DNA of 64,000 nucleotides from Pseudomonadota bacterium (lineage in GTDB: Bacteria; Pseudomonadota; Gammaproteobacteria; Pseudomonadales; Oceanobacteraceae): contig JAIXHJ010000007.1 of the NCBI GenBank assembly GCA_030145845.1, positions 149,887 to 213,886 of the forward strand, written 5' to 3'. Below the pieces are notes generated by a model. The model made no database searches. It was not told the DNA's origin and saw only the letters and a program-made list of their open reading frames with translations. Of this stretch, positions 9,343 through 20,627 are shown in pieces (position 1 is the stretch's first letter; each line of letters opens with the position of its first letter). The translations under genes and the position numbers were made by a program.

Positions 9343-10437
9343 ATGCCAATCCGGCAGCTTAAAGTCAGCGGCGTGCGTAATCTGCAGCCGCTCGACCTCT
9401 CTCTCCACTCCGGTGTGAATTTTATCTACGGCGCCAATGGCTCCGGTAAAACCAGCATTCTGGAAGCCATTACGCTGATGGCCACCGGCAAATCTTTCCG
9501 TACCTCACAGCTTAAGCATGTGCTGCAACTGGAGGCTGACGGCATCCGGATTGAGATGGATGTCAGCGATGAAACCTTCGGTGACTGCCACCTCGACAGC
9601 CTGCGCCTGAAGGGCGGTGATCATCTGCTCAAGCTTAATGGCTCGGTGCTGACCTCTCAGGCGGAGGCCACGCACTGGCTGCCGGTACAGATTATTGATC
9701 CTACGACGTTCAAATTGCTGTCCGGCTCGCCGGAAGAGCGGCGCCAGTTCATCGACTGGGGTGTGTTCCACGTGGAACAAAGTTTTATGGATCAGTGGAA
9801 AACCTTCCGCAAACAGCTGAAGCAGCGCAATGCCGTGCTGAAGCAGAAAGAGGAAGAATGGCTGCCGGTGTGGAACAAAGGCTTTATCGAAAGTGCGCAG
9901 GTGATTGACCAGCATCGCCGCGACTATCTGAAACGCTTCAAACCAGAGTTCGAACGTATCCTGAACGAGCTGGATGACTCGATCGGCGTGTCACTGGCGT
10001 ACTACCCTGGCTGGGATAAGGATTCCGCTCTGGAAGAGGTTCTGCAGCGTCAGAAGGAGCGTGATATGGTGCTCGGCTACACCCAGTCCGGCCCACACCG
10101 CGCTGAACTGCGGATCAAGGTCGATAAGCAGCCGGCGGCCGAGATTCTCAGCCGTGGTCAGCAGAAAACCGTGGTCGCCGCGCTGAAGATTGCCCAGGGG
10201 GCGATGTTCCAGCAGGAGACGCAGCGGAGCACCATCTATCTGGTTGATGATCTCGCATCAGAACTGGATGAAAAGCATCGTTTCGCTTTATGCAAACTGC
10301 TGGAAGATTTAAAATGTCAGGTCTTTATTACCAGCATTGATAAAGACAAGCTGACCGATATCTGGAAGCCTGCAGCCAGTAAAGTGTTCCACGTGGAACA
10401 GGGACATGTCCGTGAAGACAATCCGGCTCAGGATTAA
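9343..10437 (+). CDS. recF: DNA replication and repair protein RecF
   Basis: A 364-residue SMC-like ATPase of the RecFOR pathway, which loads RecA at gapped DNA. Walker A is GANGSGKTS (about residues 30-38), the ABC signature is LSRGQQK and Walker B is IYLVDDLASELD. Two perfect parS sites lie inside the coding sequence, so the hexapeptide VFHVEQ appears twice (about residues 141-146 and 348-353). This suggests the peptide is shaped by DNA-level selection as well as by protein function. Confidence 0.97.
   Translation: MPIRQLKVSGVRNLQPLDLSLHSGVNFIYGANGSGKTSILEAITLMATGKSFRTSQLKHVLQLEADGIRIEMDVSDETFGDCHLDSLRLKGGDHLLKLNGSVLTSQAEATHWLPVQIIDPTTFKLLSGSPEERRQFIDWGVFHVEQSFMDQWKTFRKQLKQRNAVLKQKEEEWLPVWNKGFIESAQVIDQHRRDYLKRFKPEFERILNELDDSIGVSLAYYPGWDKDSALEEVLQRQKERDMVLGYTQSGPHRAELRIKVDKQPAAEILSRGQQKTVVAALKIAQGAMFQQETQRSTIYLVDDLASELDEKHRFALCKLLEDLKCQVFITSIDKDKLTDIWKPAASKVFHVEQGHVREDNPAQD
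9764..9779. promoter_or_regulatory. parS: parS centromere site 1 (inside recF)
   Basis: TGTTCCACGTGGAACA is a perfect 16-bp palindrome identical to the Pseudomonas-type ParB-binding parS sequence. It encodes VFHVEQ in RecF. Confidence 0.92.
10385..10400. promoter_or_regulatory. parS: parS centromere site 2 (recF 3' end)
   Basis: A second copy of TGTTCCACGTGGAACA, 621 bases from the first, near the end of recF and in the same reading frame as the first (again VFHVEQ). Confidence 0.92.
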
Positions 10438-10473
10438 TCGCAACAGCTGATCAATGAGCATCTGACTGAGTGA

Positions 10474-12942
<2,469 letters not shown>

Positions 12943-12954
12943 TCCGGCCAGCTG

Positions 12955-12970
12955 TGTTTCACGTGGAACA
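12955..12970. promoter_or_regulatory. parS: parS centromere site 3 (after gyrB)
   Basis: TGTTTCACGTGGAACA fits the parS consensus with one asymmetric base. It starts 13 bases after the gyrB stop codon. Confidence 0.9.
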
Positions 12971-12984
12971 GCATAAGTAACTAT

Positions 12985-13000
12985 TGTTCCACGTGAAACA
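12985..13000. promoter_or_regulatory. parS: parS centromere site 4 (after gyrB)
   Basis: TGTTCCACGTGAAACA is the mirror variant of site 3, starting 30 bases after it (about three helical turns), so two ParB dimers could bind the same face of the helix. Confidence 0.9.
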
Positions 13001-13028
13001 TTATCCTCCGGCAGCGGAGATACCTTGA

Positions 13029-13066
13029 AAGCCCCGGTAAACCCAGAAGGTTACCGGGGCTTTTTT
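13029..13066 (+). terminator. Rho-independent terminator after gyrB
   Basis: AAGCCCCGGTAA and TTACCGGGGCTT form a 12-bp stem with a 10-base loop, followed by TTTTTT. It closes the dnaA-gyrB transcription unit after the parS pair. Confidence 0.92.
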
Positions 13067-13150
13067 ATGGCCTGGCACAAACCGGTAAGACAGAGGTGAA
13101 AGCATCAGGGATTCCAGCCGGAGAGCTGCCGGACTGACAAGGAGGCGCCT

Positions 13151-13447
13151 GTGATTCCCTACAGACTGCACGACGAGAAAGAAACCCTGCTGTTTTATTC
13201 GCAGCGGCTTAACGATGACATGAGCCGTCGCATCATTGAGCGTGGCCGGGTCCGAAATCAGCACGAAGCGCGGGAGTTAGCTGAGTTTTTCGGTCGGGCA
13301 CTGGCGGCATCAGCCCGCAGTGTGAAAGACCGGGCTGGTGAAGCGGCGCACAGTTATGTTTTTCAGACGCTGACAACGACACTGACAGCCTGCTTTCATC
13401 TGGCGGGGTATCCGTCGGTATGGGAAGACGTAACGGGCAAAAACTGA
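13151..13447 (+). CDS. Small hypothetical protein (98 aa)
   Basis: A 98-residue soluble protein starting with GTG, with a near-perfect AAGGAGG five bases upstream, which makes expression likely. It has no signal peptide or membrane segment. The middle is rich in Arg/Glu/Ala and probably helical (RRIIERGRVRNQHEARELAE); the C-terminus is more hydrophobic. I do not recognise the family. It lies just past the gyrB terminator and parS pair and before the MscS gene. Codon use resembles its neighbours. Confidence 0.75.
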   Translation: MIPYRLHDEKETLLFYSQRLNDDMSRRIIERGRVRNQHEARELAEFFGRALAASARSVKDRAGEAAHSYVFQTLTTTLTACFHLAGYPSVWEDVTGKN

Positions 13448-13622
13448 TTCGCTTGTCAGTAATATCCGGAGCCGCCGCCGCAGGCCAGTGCTGACGAACC
13501 GCTATGGATTTCAGTAATCTGTGCAGCGTAAGCTTTGCAGTGCTGGCCCCTGGCGTGTGAACGTCCGGGTGTCCGGCTGGTCGCAATCAGCGTACGCATT
13601 AATCTGATACCAAGGAGTCCCG

Positions 13623-15056
13623 GTGCGAATTTTTATCCTGCTGTTACTGGTGTTGACGGTCATTCCTTTGCGCGCTCAGGAGCCCTCACAGGACGCGCAG
13701 CCTGCCAACCCTGCCGTTGATACTTCCCAGGTCGAAAACCTGATCAGCACGCTGGAGAATGACGCTGAACGGCAGCAGCTGATCGAACAGCTGCAGCTGC
13801 TGGTTGAGGCAAACCAGGAAGAGGCCGGGCCGCTGGAAAGCATTACCGAAGCACTGAATATTGAACAGGCAGGCACCGGCCTGGCCAGTGAAGTGGTGCA
13901 TTTTCTCAGCAGCTACGGCCTGAGTAAGAGCTTTATCGGGGATCTGGTGACCTTTGCGCTGATGCTGCTGCTGATCGCCGCCGGGGTGTTCATCAACGGT
14001 CGCCTGTCGCTGTTGTTTGACCGCCGTCTGAAAAAGCTGCGTAAGCGTTTCCATCTGGATGGCCGGCGCTTTCACAGTCTGTTCCGGCTGCAGCGCTGGG
14101 CCGGTTATGGTCTCGGTCTGGCGCTGCTGCTGTATTCCGCACTGCATCTGTTTGCCAGCTATCAGGGTGGCAAAAGCCAGGCGCCGGCACTGAGCGGGCT
14201 GTTCAGCACCGGCTTTGTGCTGGTCGTGGTGTTCCTGCTGGTATTGCTGATCTGGGAAGGGGTGAATGCTTCGCTGGAGGTGGTGGAGTACAAAAACCGC
14301 CGCCTGAATCCGGCAAGGCTGCAGACGATTACACCGATTATCCGCAACGCGCTGCTGTTTGCCCTGACACTGATGGCACTGATGGTGGTGCTGTCGGAAC
14401 TGGGCGTGAATATCATGCCGCTGCTGGCCGGTGCCGGGGTACTGGGTATTGCCATCGGTTTCGGCGCACAGACGCTGGTGCGCGACTTCCTTACTGGTGC
14501 CATGGTGATCTTCGAAGATCTGCTGCAGATCGGTGATGTGGTGCAGCTGGGCGATAAATTCGGCGTGGTGGAGAAAATCACGATCCGCAAAATCCAGCTG
14601 CGCGACCTCGACGGTACCGTGCATACCGTCCCCTTTGGTGAAGTCACCATCGTCAGCAACCTGACCAAAGAGTACAGCTATTACCTGTTCAATGTCGGTG
14701 TGGCTTACCGCGAAAATGTTGATGAGGTGATTGCCTGCCTGAAGGAACTGGATGCCGGGCTGCGAGCCGACGAAAAATTCGGCCCGCTGATCCTGGAGCC
14801 GATTGAGATTCTCGGGCTGGATAAATTTGACGACAGTGCCATCGTCATCAAGGCGCGTACCAAGACGCTGCCACACGAAAAATGGACGGTCGGGCGTGAA
14901 TTTAACCGGCGCATGAAGATCGCCTTTGATGAACGCAATATCGAAATTCCGTTCCCGCATCAGACCATCTATTTCGGCGAAGACAAGCAGGGGCAGGCGC
15001 CCAATGCCAATGTCCGGCTGGTGCGTGAAAGCGGGGGGATCAGAGCGGAAGAATAA
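13623..15056 (+). CDS. Mechanosensitive ion channel, MscS family
   Basis: A 477-residue MscS-type channel. The GTG start is preceded by AAGGAG at five bases. A signal peptide ends near PLRA (residue 19). A glutamine-rich periplasmic segment (to ~90) comes before several membrane helices (about 100-125, 165-185, 200-220, 245-265, 275-300). The pore-lining helix has the Gly/Ala pattern GAGVLGIAIGFGAQTLVRDF, followed by the MscS beta domain (GDVVQLGDKFGVVEKI). It probably opens on hypo-osmotic shock. The signal peptide and extra helices make it larger than E. coli MscS and closer to YbdG/YnaI-like members. Confidence 0.93.
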   Translation: MRIFILLLLVLTVIPLRAQEPSQDAQPANPAVDTSQVENLISTLENDAERQQLIEQLQLLVEANQEEAGPLESITEALNIEQAGTGLASEVVHFLSSYGLSKSFIGDLVTFALMLLLIAAGVFINGRLSLLFDRRLKKLRKRFHLDGRRFHSLFRLQRWAGYGLGLALLLYSALHLFASYQGGKSQAPALSGLFSTGFVLVVVFLLVLLIWEGVNASLEVVEYKNRRLNPARLQTITPIIRNALLFALTLMALMVVLSELGVNIMPLLAGAGVLGIAIGFGAQTLVRDFLTGAMVIFEDLLQIGDVVQLGDKFGVVEKITIRKIQLRDLDGTVHTVPFGEVTIVSNLTKEYSYYLFNVGVAYRENVDEVIACLKELDAGLRADEKFGPLILEPIEILGLDKFDDSAIVIKARTKTLPHEKWTVGREFNRRMKIAFDERNIEIPFPHQTIYFGEDKQGQAPNANVRLVRESGGIRAEE

Positions 15057-15058
15057 GA

Positions 15059-15076
15059 GGGCCGCAAGCGCGGCCC
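15059..15076 (+). terminator. GC-rich hairpin after the MscS gene
   Basis: GGGCCGC-AAGC-GCGGCCC is a perfect 7-bp stem three bases after the stop codon. A second hairpin (GGCTCC/GGGAGC) follows. There is no T-run, so termination is only a possibility. Confidence 0.45.
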
Positions 15077-15219
15077 GGCTCCTTTGCGGGGGAGCAGAGA
15101 AAGCAGAATCCCATGGGCAGGCCCGGGGCAGCATTCTCTGGCCGCGACTTTACCGCGTTGGCCGGCGCTTGGATATCAGCAATCCGTCTCAGCCGTATCA
15201 GGGCAGAGACGCGCTGCTG

Positions 15220-16044
15220 TCAGAAGCGCTTGCCGCTGGTGCCGTCGGTGACCAGTTCGCCCCCGAAAGGGGTGGCGGAGATACGCTCGACCTGATCGTT
15301 GATCCATTGCTCGGTGCGGCTGCTCAGTTCCGCCGTGGTGATATCGGTACTTTCCATCACCGGGCTGATCACCACCTTAATGGTGCCCGGACGTTTGACC
15401 CAGGAGGTGTTCGGCCAGTGCTCACCGGAGTTGTGGGCGATGGCGATCACCGGCGCCTGACTCTTGGTGGCCAGCATGGCACCACCTTTGGAAAAGGCTT
15501 TGCGTTTGCCCGGCTGCACGCGTGTGCCTTCCGGGAATACCAGCACATGAATGCCTGATTTCAGGCGGTCTGCACCCTGAGTAAGTACCTGCTTCATGGC
15601 GCCGGTACGCTTGCTGCGGTCAATAAAGATGGGGTGAATCAGGTTCAGCATCCAGCCGAACAGCGGCAGGTAGAACAGCTCTTTTTTCACCACCTGCACA
15701 TGTGGGGCAATCAGGGTCGGCAGGAAAAAGGTTTCCCAGGTGCTCTGATGTTTGCTCAGCAGCACATGGCCGCGGCCGTCGTGCGGAATATGTTCCCGCC
15801 CTTCAACCTCATAACGCACGCCGCACAGCAGTCGCAGGGACCAGATGGCCAGGCGGCAGGGAATGCCCATAACAAAGTAATTGCGCAGTTTCAGTGGCAG
15901 GAAGATGCCGATGGTAAAGCTGGGAATAAACCAGAGCAGCGTGATCAGTATCAGGCACAGATAAAACAGCAGGGTACGCAGTTGCCAGTTCAGGGGAACG
16001 GTTTCAGGGCCTGTTGTGTCCGGTGTCGCTTTCATAGGAGTCAC
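15220..16044 (-). CDS. plsC: 1-acyl-sn-glycerol-3-phosphate acyltransferase (PlsC family)
   Basis: A 274-residue lysophosphatidate acyltransferase making phosphatidic acid in the inner membrane. An N-terminal hydrophobic stretch (about 27-50) precedes motif I KHQSTWE; this uses Glu in place of the usual Asp of HX4D, a variant seen in many proteobacterial PlsC proteins. Motif III FPEGTR follows. The start is unclear: a GTG gives MTPMKAT, and an ATG three codons later is equally possible; neither has a strong ribosome site. gmhB lies upstream on the same strand, as in Pseudomonas. Confidence 0.92.
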   Translation of the reverse strand: MTPMKATPDTTGPETVPLNWQLRTLLFYLCLILITLLWFIPSFTIGIFLPLKLRNYFVMGIPCRLAIWSLRLLCGVRYEVEGREHIPHDGRGHVLLSKHQSTWETFFLPTLIAPHVQVVKKELFYLPLFGWMLNLIHPIFIDRSKRTGAMKQVLTQGADRLKSGIHVLVFPEGTRVQPGKRKAFSKGGAMLATKSQAPVIAIAHNSGEHWPNTSWVKRPGTIKVVISPVMESTDITTAELSSRTEQWINDQVERISATPFGGELVTDGTSGKRF

Positions 16045-16128
16045 GCTGTGGGATAACAGTGCGTTTATATCATGTTAACGCGCTCAGGCTGTTGCCTGCA
16101 GGGCATAACTCTTTCCTTCTGAACGGTC

Positions 16129-16674
16129 CTATGATGACAGTAAGGCATCAGTGAAGGCCGCCAGGTCGTCATACACCGGCGTTTGTTCCAGCCCGGCCGT
16201 GGCGGCCAGTTTCGCTTCGCTCTTCGCACCCTTGCCTGTACGTACCAGCACCGGACGGCAGCCGGCGGCCGTCCCGGCCTGCAGATCGCGGATGGAATCA
16301 CCGACCATCCAGGCGCCGGCGGCGGAGGTGTTCAGCGCCCGCTCAATCTGATGAATCAGCCCTGGCAGTGGCTTACGGCAATCACACTGGTCATCCGGAC
16401 CGTGCGGGCAGAAAGCAATATACGCAAATTCTCCGCCGGCGGCGCTGACCAGTGCGGTCATTTTTTCATGCATGGCCGCCAGGTCCGCGGCGCTGAAATA
16501 CCCCCGTGCCAGACCGCTCTGATTGGTGGCCACGGCGACGGTATAACCGGCACGGCACAGGCGCCCGACCGCTTCGGCACTGCCGGGAATGGCGATCCAT
16601 TCATCCACGGACTTCACGTAGTCGTCGGAATCCTGATTCAGCACGCCATCGCGGTCGAGGATGATGAGTTTCAT
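16129..16674 (-). CDS. gmhB: D-glycero-beta-D-manno-heptose 1,7-bisphosphate 7-phosphatase
   Basis: A 181-residue HAD-superfamily phosphatase of ADP-heptose synthesis for the LPS core. Catalytic DRDGVLN (residues 7-13), TNQSG, the zinc-binding Cys/His cluster CPHGPDDQCDCRKP and the GDSIRD motif match GmhB. The plsC-gmhB pair sits near glyQS in related genomes; here a plus-strand gene separates it from glyS. Confidence 0.95.
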   Translation of the reverse strand: MKLIILDRDGVLNQDSDDYVKSVDEWIAIPGSAEAVGRLCRAGYTVAVATNQSGLARGYFSAADLAAMHEKMTALVSAAGGEFAYIAFCPHGPDDQCDCRKPLPGLIHQIERALNTSAAGAWMVGDSIRDLQAGTAAGCRPVLVRTGKGAKSEAKLAATAGLEQTPVYDDLAAFTDALLSS

Positions 16675-16793
16675 GCGTTTTCCTGTTTCTGATTATTAAG
16701 TCTGAGTATACCGTGCTGCCAGTTCTTCGTCCTGACGGTGGCTGCTAATGTCAGCTTTCTGATAACAACAATAACTCAGTAAGGAAATACGAT

Positions 16794-18467
16794 ATGGACG
16801 TTCAATCCCTGCAGCGCAGTGCGGCGCTGCTTCTGTGTGCCAGCGGTCTGTTGCTGACCGCTTGTAAAGGCGATGATCAGACGGCGGCGAAGAAAGCGGC
16901 CGCCAGCCCTGCGGCCGTCATAGTTGATAACTGCAGCGGTACCTGGCCATCTTACTGGCAGGACCCGGCGCAGAAATTTGCCCCGATGTGGGCCGGACAG
17001 GAAATCAGTAATGTTCCGCCGGCTGACTGGAGCGGGCCGGTATTCCGGTTATCTGACCGTTACCCGCGCCAGCCGGTGGATGATAAAGCCGCACAGAAAT
17101 GGCGTGACGGACGTTTTGACGCGTTGTTTACTGCCTCCACGCCGGCAGCCACGAAAAAGCAGCTGGCGTACGAATATGGCTGGCTGGTGATGGATTATAT
17201 CCAGCAGGGCAATGTGAACCGTCCGGGCATGGAAGACTGGGATGTATGCAGCAACAGTATCCGCCCGTGGTTCAGTATTCCGTTCCAGACCTACGACGCC
17301 ATGAGCGGACGTGAATTCACTCATGGTCTGACCCGGGAAGCGCCGGTCACTTTTTCCACTCCGGCCGGCAACATAGATACCACCATGTGGGCGGTGGGTT
17401 TCTTCAATGCCACCGCGGCCTACACCCTCGGCACGGTCTGGCAGCAGGATGGTAACGCGGTGATTCCGCAGCAGGATGTCAGTTTTCACGAAGGGGCGGT
17501 GGTCGGCAAACCCCTGTTCAATACTGCGACGGAAAAACAGCTGCCGGTACTGGCACATCAGCCAGCCTGGCAGGCCAATATTTCTGACCCGTCTTTCTGC
17601 CACTGCACACCGGCAGAAGGTAACGAATGTACCCTGATCGAAGAAAGCCAGCAGTGTCCGCGCAGCACGACCGAATGGGGACCGGTACGCCTGCTGCAGT
17701 TTGATTTTGCCGTCAAGGACAGCCGCGCGCCGGGCACTCAATGGGTATTCGGAACCTTTGTCGCCGATGGTCAGCGTAAGGCTGATGAAGCCGACCCGTG
17801 GAAGCGCATCAGCCTGCTGGGCGTGATGTGGGGCAATGACACGCCACCGGCGGGCGGACTGGCGTATGACTATCCGCCGGACGTGAAAAGCAAAGGCTTT
17901 GCTGAGGAAGTGATTTTCTGGGATACCGTGGATGAGCTGAATAAATACGGTGGTGATGATGTGATGAAACGTATGGGTCACCTGGGTTGTAATTTCCGCC
18001 TGAATGGCCCGGCAGACAATGCCAACAGCTCCTGCATGTCCTGTCACGGTACGGCGTCAGTACCGGATAATAACGTCACCACGCCACCGCTGCTGTCACA
18101 GTTTTCCGGCAATATTACGCACGAGTGTGTGACACCGGATGCCACCGATTTAAATACCGGTACTGATCGCAGTGGCGCACCGGCAAACGTGAAAAATGGC
18201 ATCAGCTTCAGTGCCATCGACAGCATTTATTTCGCCAATGTACCGGCGGGTAAACCCTTTAATATGACGGTGCAGACCAAGGACGGGCCGGTAAACGTCA
18301 TGGGTGACGGGGTGCCGGATTATGGCACGCAACGCAGTGAATGGATTTCGCTCGATTATTCACTGCAGTTATCCATTTCCCTGACCCAATGGATGCAGTG
18401 GCAGGCCAATGCGGATGACCCGCAGGAAGAGCGCATTATGATGAAAGAAATTCTGCGCGGTGAATAA
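16794..18467 (+). CDS. Large lipoprotein with a CxxCH heme-binding motif
   Basis: A 557-residue protein with a lipoprotein signal (lipobox LLTAC, Cys24) and one c-type heme motif, CMSCH (about residues 416-420). It is rich in Trp and in paired cysteines (FCHC, EECVTPD-like segments), so disulfides are possible. The rest resembles no family I can name; it may be a cytochrome-c-containing envelope enzyme or a sensor. AAGGAAAT precedes the ATG by about six bases. It lies between gmhB and glyS on the opposite strand, where relatives have a small hypothetical gene or none. A strong bidirectional terminator follows. Confidence 0.85.
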   Translation: MDVQSLQRSAALLLCASGLLLTACKGDDQTAAKKAAASPAAVIVDNCSGTWPSYWQDPAQKFAPMWAGQEISNVPPADWSGPVFRLSDRYPRQPVDDKAAQKWRDGRFDALFTASTPAATKKQLAYEYGWLVMDYIQQGNVNRPGMEDWDVCSNSIRPWFSIPFQTYDAMSGREFTHGLTREAPVTFSTPAGNIDTTMWAVGFFNATAAYTLGTVWQQDGNAVIPQQDVSFHEGAVVGKPLFNTATEKQLPVLAHQPAWQANISDPSFCHCTPAEGNECTLIEESQQCPRSTTEWGPVRLLQFDFAVKDSRAPGTQWVFGTFVADGQRKADEADPWKRISLLGVMWGNDTPPAGGLAYDYPPDVKSKGFAEEVIFWDTVDELNKYGGDDVMKRMGHLGCNFRLNGPADNANSSCMSCHGTASVPDNNVTTPPLLSQFSGNITHECVTPDATDLNTGTDRSGAPANVKNGISFSAIDSIYFANVPAGKPFNMTVQTKDGPVNVMGDGVPDYGTQRSEWISLDYSLQLSISLTQWMQWQANADDPQEERIMMKEILRGE

Positions 18468-18493
18468 ATTGTGCTGAGATAACAATAAATACA

Positions 18494-18539
18494 GCCAATA
18501 AAAAAGGAGAGACTGAAAAGTCTCTCCTTTTTTATTGGC
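18494..18539. terminator. Bidirectional terminator between the heme lipoprotein and glyS
   Basis: An almost perfect 46-base palindrome: GCCAATAAAAAAGGAGAGACT, loop GAAA, then the exact complement. T-runs flank the stem on both strands, so it can stop the two convergent genes. Confidence 0.95.
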
Positions 18540-18557
18540 CAATATTCCGCTGTATGT

Positions 18558-20627
18558 TTACAGCAGGGAAATATCCGCGATACCGATAAACAGATTCTGC
18601 AGCTGTTTCAGCAGCGCCAGACGGTTATTTTTCACCGCTTCGTTATCGGCCATCACCATCACATTGTCGAAGAAGGCATCGACCACATCACGCAGCGTGG
18701 ATAATGCTTCCAGTGCAGTGGCGTAATCGCCTTTGCTCAGTGACGGAATAATCAGGTCTTTCAGGCCGGTCATCTGTTCAAACAAGGCTTTTTCTTCCGC
18801 CGCTTCAAACAGACCGGCGTCAACGTCAGCAGACACGGAGTCGCCGCCATTTTTTGCCAGAATGTTGGAAACCCGCTTGTTGGCCGCTGCCAGGGAGGCG
18901 GCGGATTCATGCTGGCTGAACTGATGCACAGCCTGTACCCGGCGGTTGATATCCAGCGCGTTGGTGATGCCGATAGCACGCACGGACTGGAACACGCCGG
19001 CCGGAATGTTTTCGTCGGCGTACCAGGCGCTGAAGCGGTCCAGCAGGTAGTCGGTGAGTACGGCTTTGGTATCGGCCTTCAGTTCTGCCGCCCAGTCGTT
19101 ATCGAGCGCCCAGTCGATCAGGGTGCCGAGTTCGATATTGATCTGTTTTTCCACCAGAATGCGCAGCACACCCAGCGACGCACGGCGCAGGGCGAACGGG
19201 TCTTTGGAGCCGGTCGGAATCTGGCCGGTACCGAACAGGCCTGCCAGACTGTCGAGACGGTCGGCGAGTGCGATCAGCGTACCGGTCTGAGTTTCCGGCA
19301 GTGCATCACCGGCGAAGGCCGGCATATATTGTTCGATCATGGCCGCGCACACTTCTTCCGGTTCGCCATCGTGCTCGGCGTAGTATTTACCGGCCAGACC
19401 CTGCAGGTCGGTGAATTCGAACACCATGTTCGACACCAGATCGTTTTTGCACAGGTGCGCAGCGCGCTGCACCAGCACTTCGTCAGCACCCAGCTGCTCG
19501 GCAATTTTTGTGGCCAGTGCGCTGATGCGGCGGGTTTTGTCGGCGATGGAGCCCAGACCATTGACCCACACCACGTTTTCCAGTTTCGGGAAACGGCTGG
19601 CCAGCGGATGTTTGCGGTCGGTATCCCAGAAGAAAGCGGCATCCGCCAGACGCGGACGGATCACTTTTTCGTTACCGGAAATCACCTGCGCCGGATCTTT
19701 CGATTCGATGTTGGCGATGGTGATGAAGTTCGGCAGCAGTTTGCCGTCTTTCATCACGTGGAAATATTTCTGATGCTCTTTCATGGAGGAGATCAGCGCT
19801 TCCGGCGGTACGCGCAGGAAGTCTTCGTCGAAGGAACCGGCCAGTGCTACCGGCCATTCGTTCAGCGCGGTCACTTCGTCCAGCAGGTCGTCGTCGATGA
19901 CCGCTTCGCCGCCGAGTTTTTTACCTTCGGCTGTGACCTGTTCTTTGATCAGCGCAGAACGCTCAGCGAAGTCGGCCATCACGTAAGCCGCACGCAGTTT
20001 GCCTTCGTATTCACCCGGCGCGCTCAGTACGATTTCGCCCGGCGCATGGAAGCGGTGACCACGGGAGGTGTTACCGGCTTTCAGACCCAGCACTTCGGCA
20101 TCGACCACGTCGTTACCGAACAGCATCACCAGCCACTGCACCGGACGCACGAATTCAACGCGCGAAGCACCCCAGCGCATACGCTTCGGAATCGGCAGTT
20201 TATCCAGACTGTTGGCGACGATATCGCCCAGCAGTTCGCTGGTCTGTTTGCCTTTGATTACGCGGTTGAGCATCAGCTTACCGGCGTTTTTGCCGTGGGA
20301 TTCCGGTGCGGTTTCCAGCTGGGAGGCATCGGCGCCGGCACGTTCGGCGAAACCAACGGCGGCTTTGGTTGGCTTGCCATCGGCGTCAAAAGCGATCTTG
20401 GCTGGCGGGCCGTACAGAGTTTCTTCTTTGTCGGCCTGCTGTTCTTCCAGGGCGGCAATGCGCACGGCCAGGCGGCGTGGTGCGGCAAAGGAAACGACCT
20501 CGCCAAAACTCAGGCCGGCGTCTTTCAGGCCGTCTTCAATACCTTGGGTAAAGGCAGCGGATAAATTTTTCAGCGCCTTCGGCGGCAGTTCTTCGGTACC
20601 CAGTTCAACTAAAAAATCGCGGCTCAT
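18558..20627 (-). CDS. glyS: Glycine-tRNA ligase subunit beta
   Basis: A 689-residue beta subunit of the tetrameric (alpha2beta2) bacterial glycyl-tRNA synthetase, standard length. The N-terminus has the family LVELGTEELPPKAL, and the C-terminal region carries the anticodon-binding part. Its ATG overlaps the stop codon of glyQ, so the two are translationally coupled. Confidence 0.98.
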   Translation of the reverse strand: MSRDFLVELGTEELPPKALKNLSAAFTQGIEDGLKDAGLSFGEVVSFAAPRRLAVRIAALEEQQADKEETLYGPPAKIAFDADGKPTKAAVGFAERAGADASQLETAPESHGKNAGKLMLNRVIKGKQTSELLGDIVANSLDKLPIPKRMRWGASRVEFVRPVQWLVMLFGNDVVDAEVLGLKAGNTSRGHRFHAPGEIVLSAPGEYEGKLRAAYVMADFAERSALIKEQVTAEGKKLGGEAVIDDDLLDEVTALNEWPVALAGSFDEDFLRVPPEALISSMKEHQKYFHVMKDGKLLPNFITIANIESKDPAQVISGNEKVIRPRLADAAFFWDTDRKHPLASRFPKLENVVWVNGLGSIADKTRRISALATKIAEQLGADEVLVQRAAHLCKNDLVSNMVFEFTDLQGLAGKYYAEHDGEPEEVCAAMIEQYMPAFAGDALPETQTGTLIALADRLDSLAGLFGTGQIPTGSKDPFALRRASLGVLRILVEKQINIELGTLIDWALDNDWAAELKADTKAVLTDYLLDRFSAWYADENIPAGVFQSVRAIGITNALDINRRVQAVHQFSQHESAASLAAANKRVSNILAKNGGDSVSADVDAGLFEAAEEKALFEQMTGLKDLIIPSLSKGDYATALEALSTLRDVVDAFFDNVMVMADNEAVKNNRLALLKQLQNLFIGIADISLL

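Noticed and set aside
9764..10400. VFHVEQ in RecF as a protein domain repeat
   Set aside because: Only the six residues encoded by the parS palindrome match; flanking sequence is unrelated, so the cause is DNA-level.
13686..15134. A 482-codon minus-strand frame opposite the MscS gene
   Set aside because: The MscS product has a signal peptide, helices and family motifs; the antisense product is Gln/His-rich with no domain.
18909..20564. A 551-codon plus-strand frame opposite glyS
   Set aside because: Pure shadow of glyS codon bias; the product has low-complexity Phe/Gln/Arg composition and no start signal.
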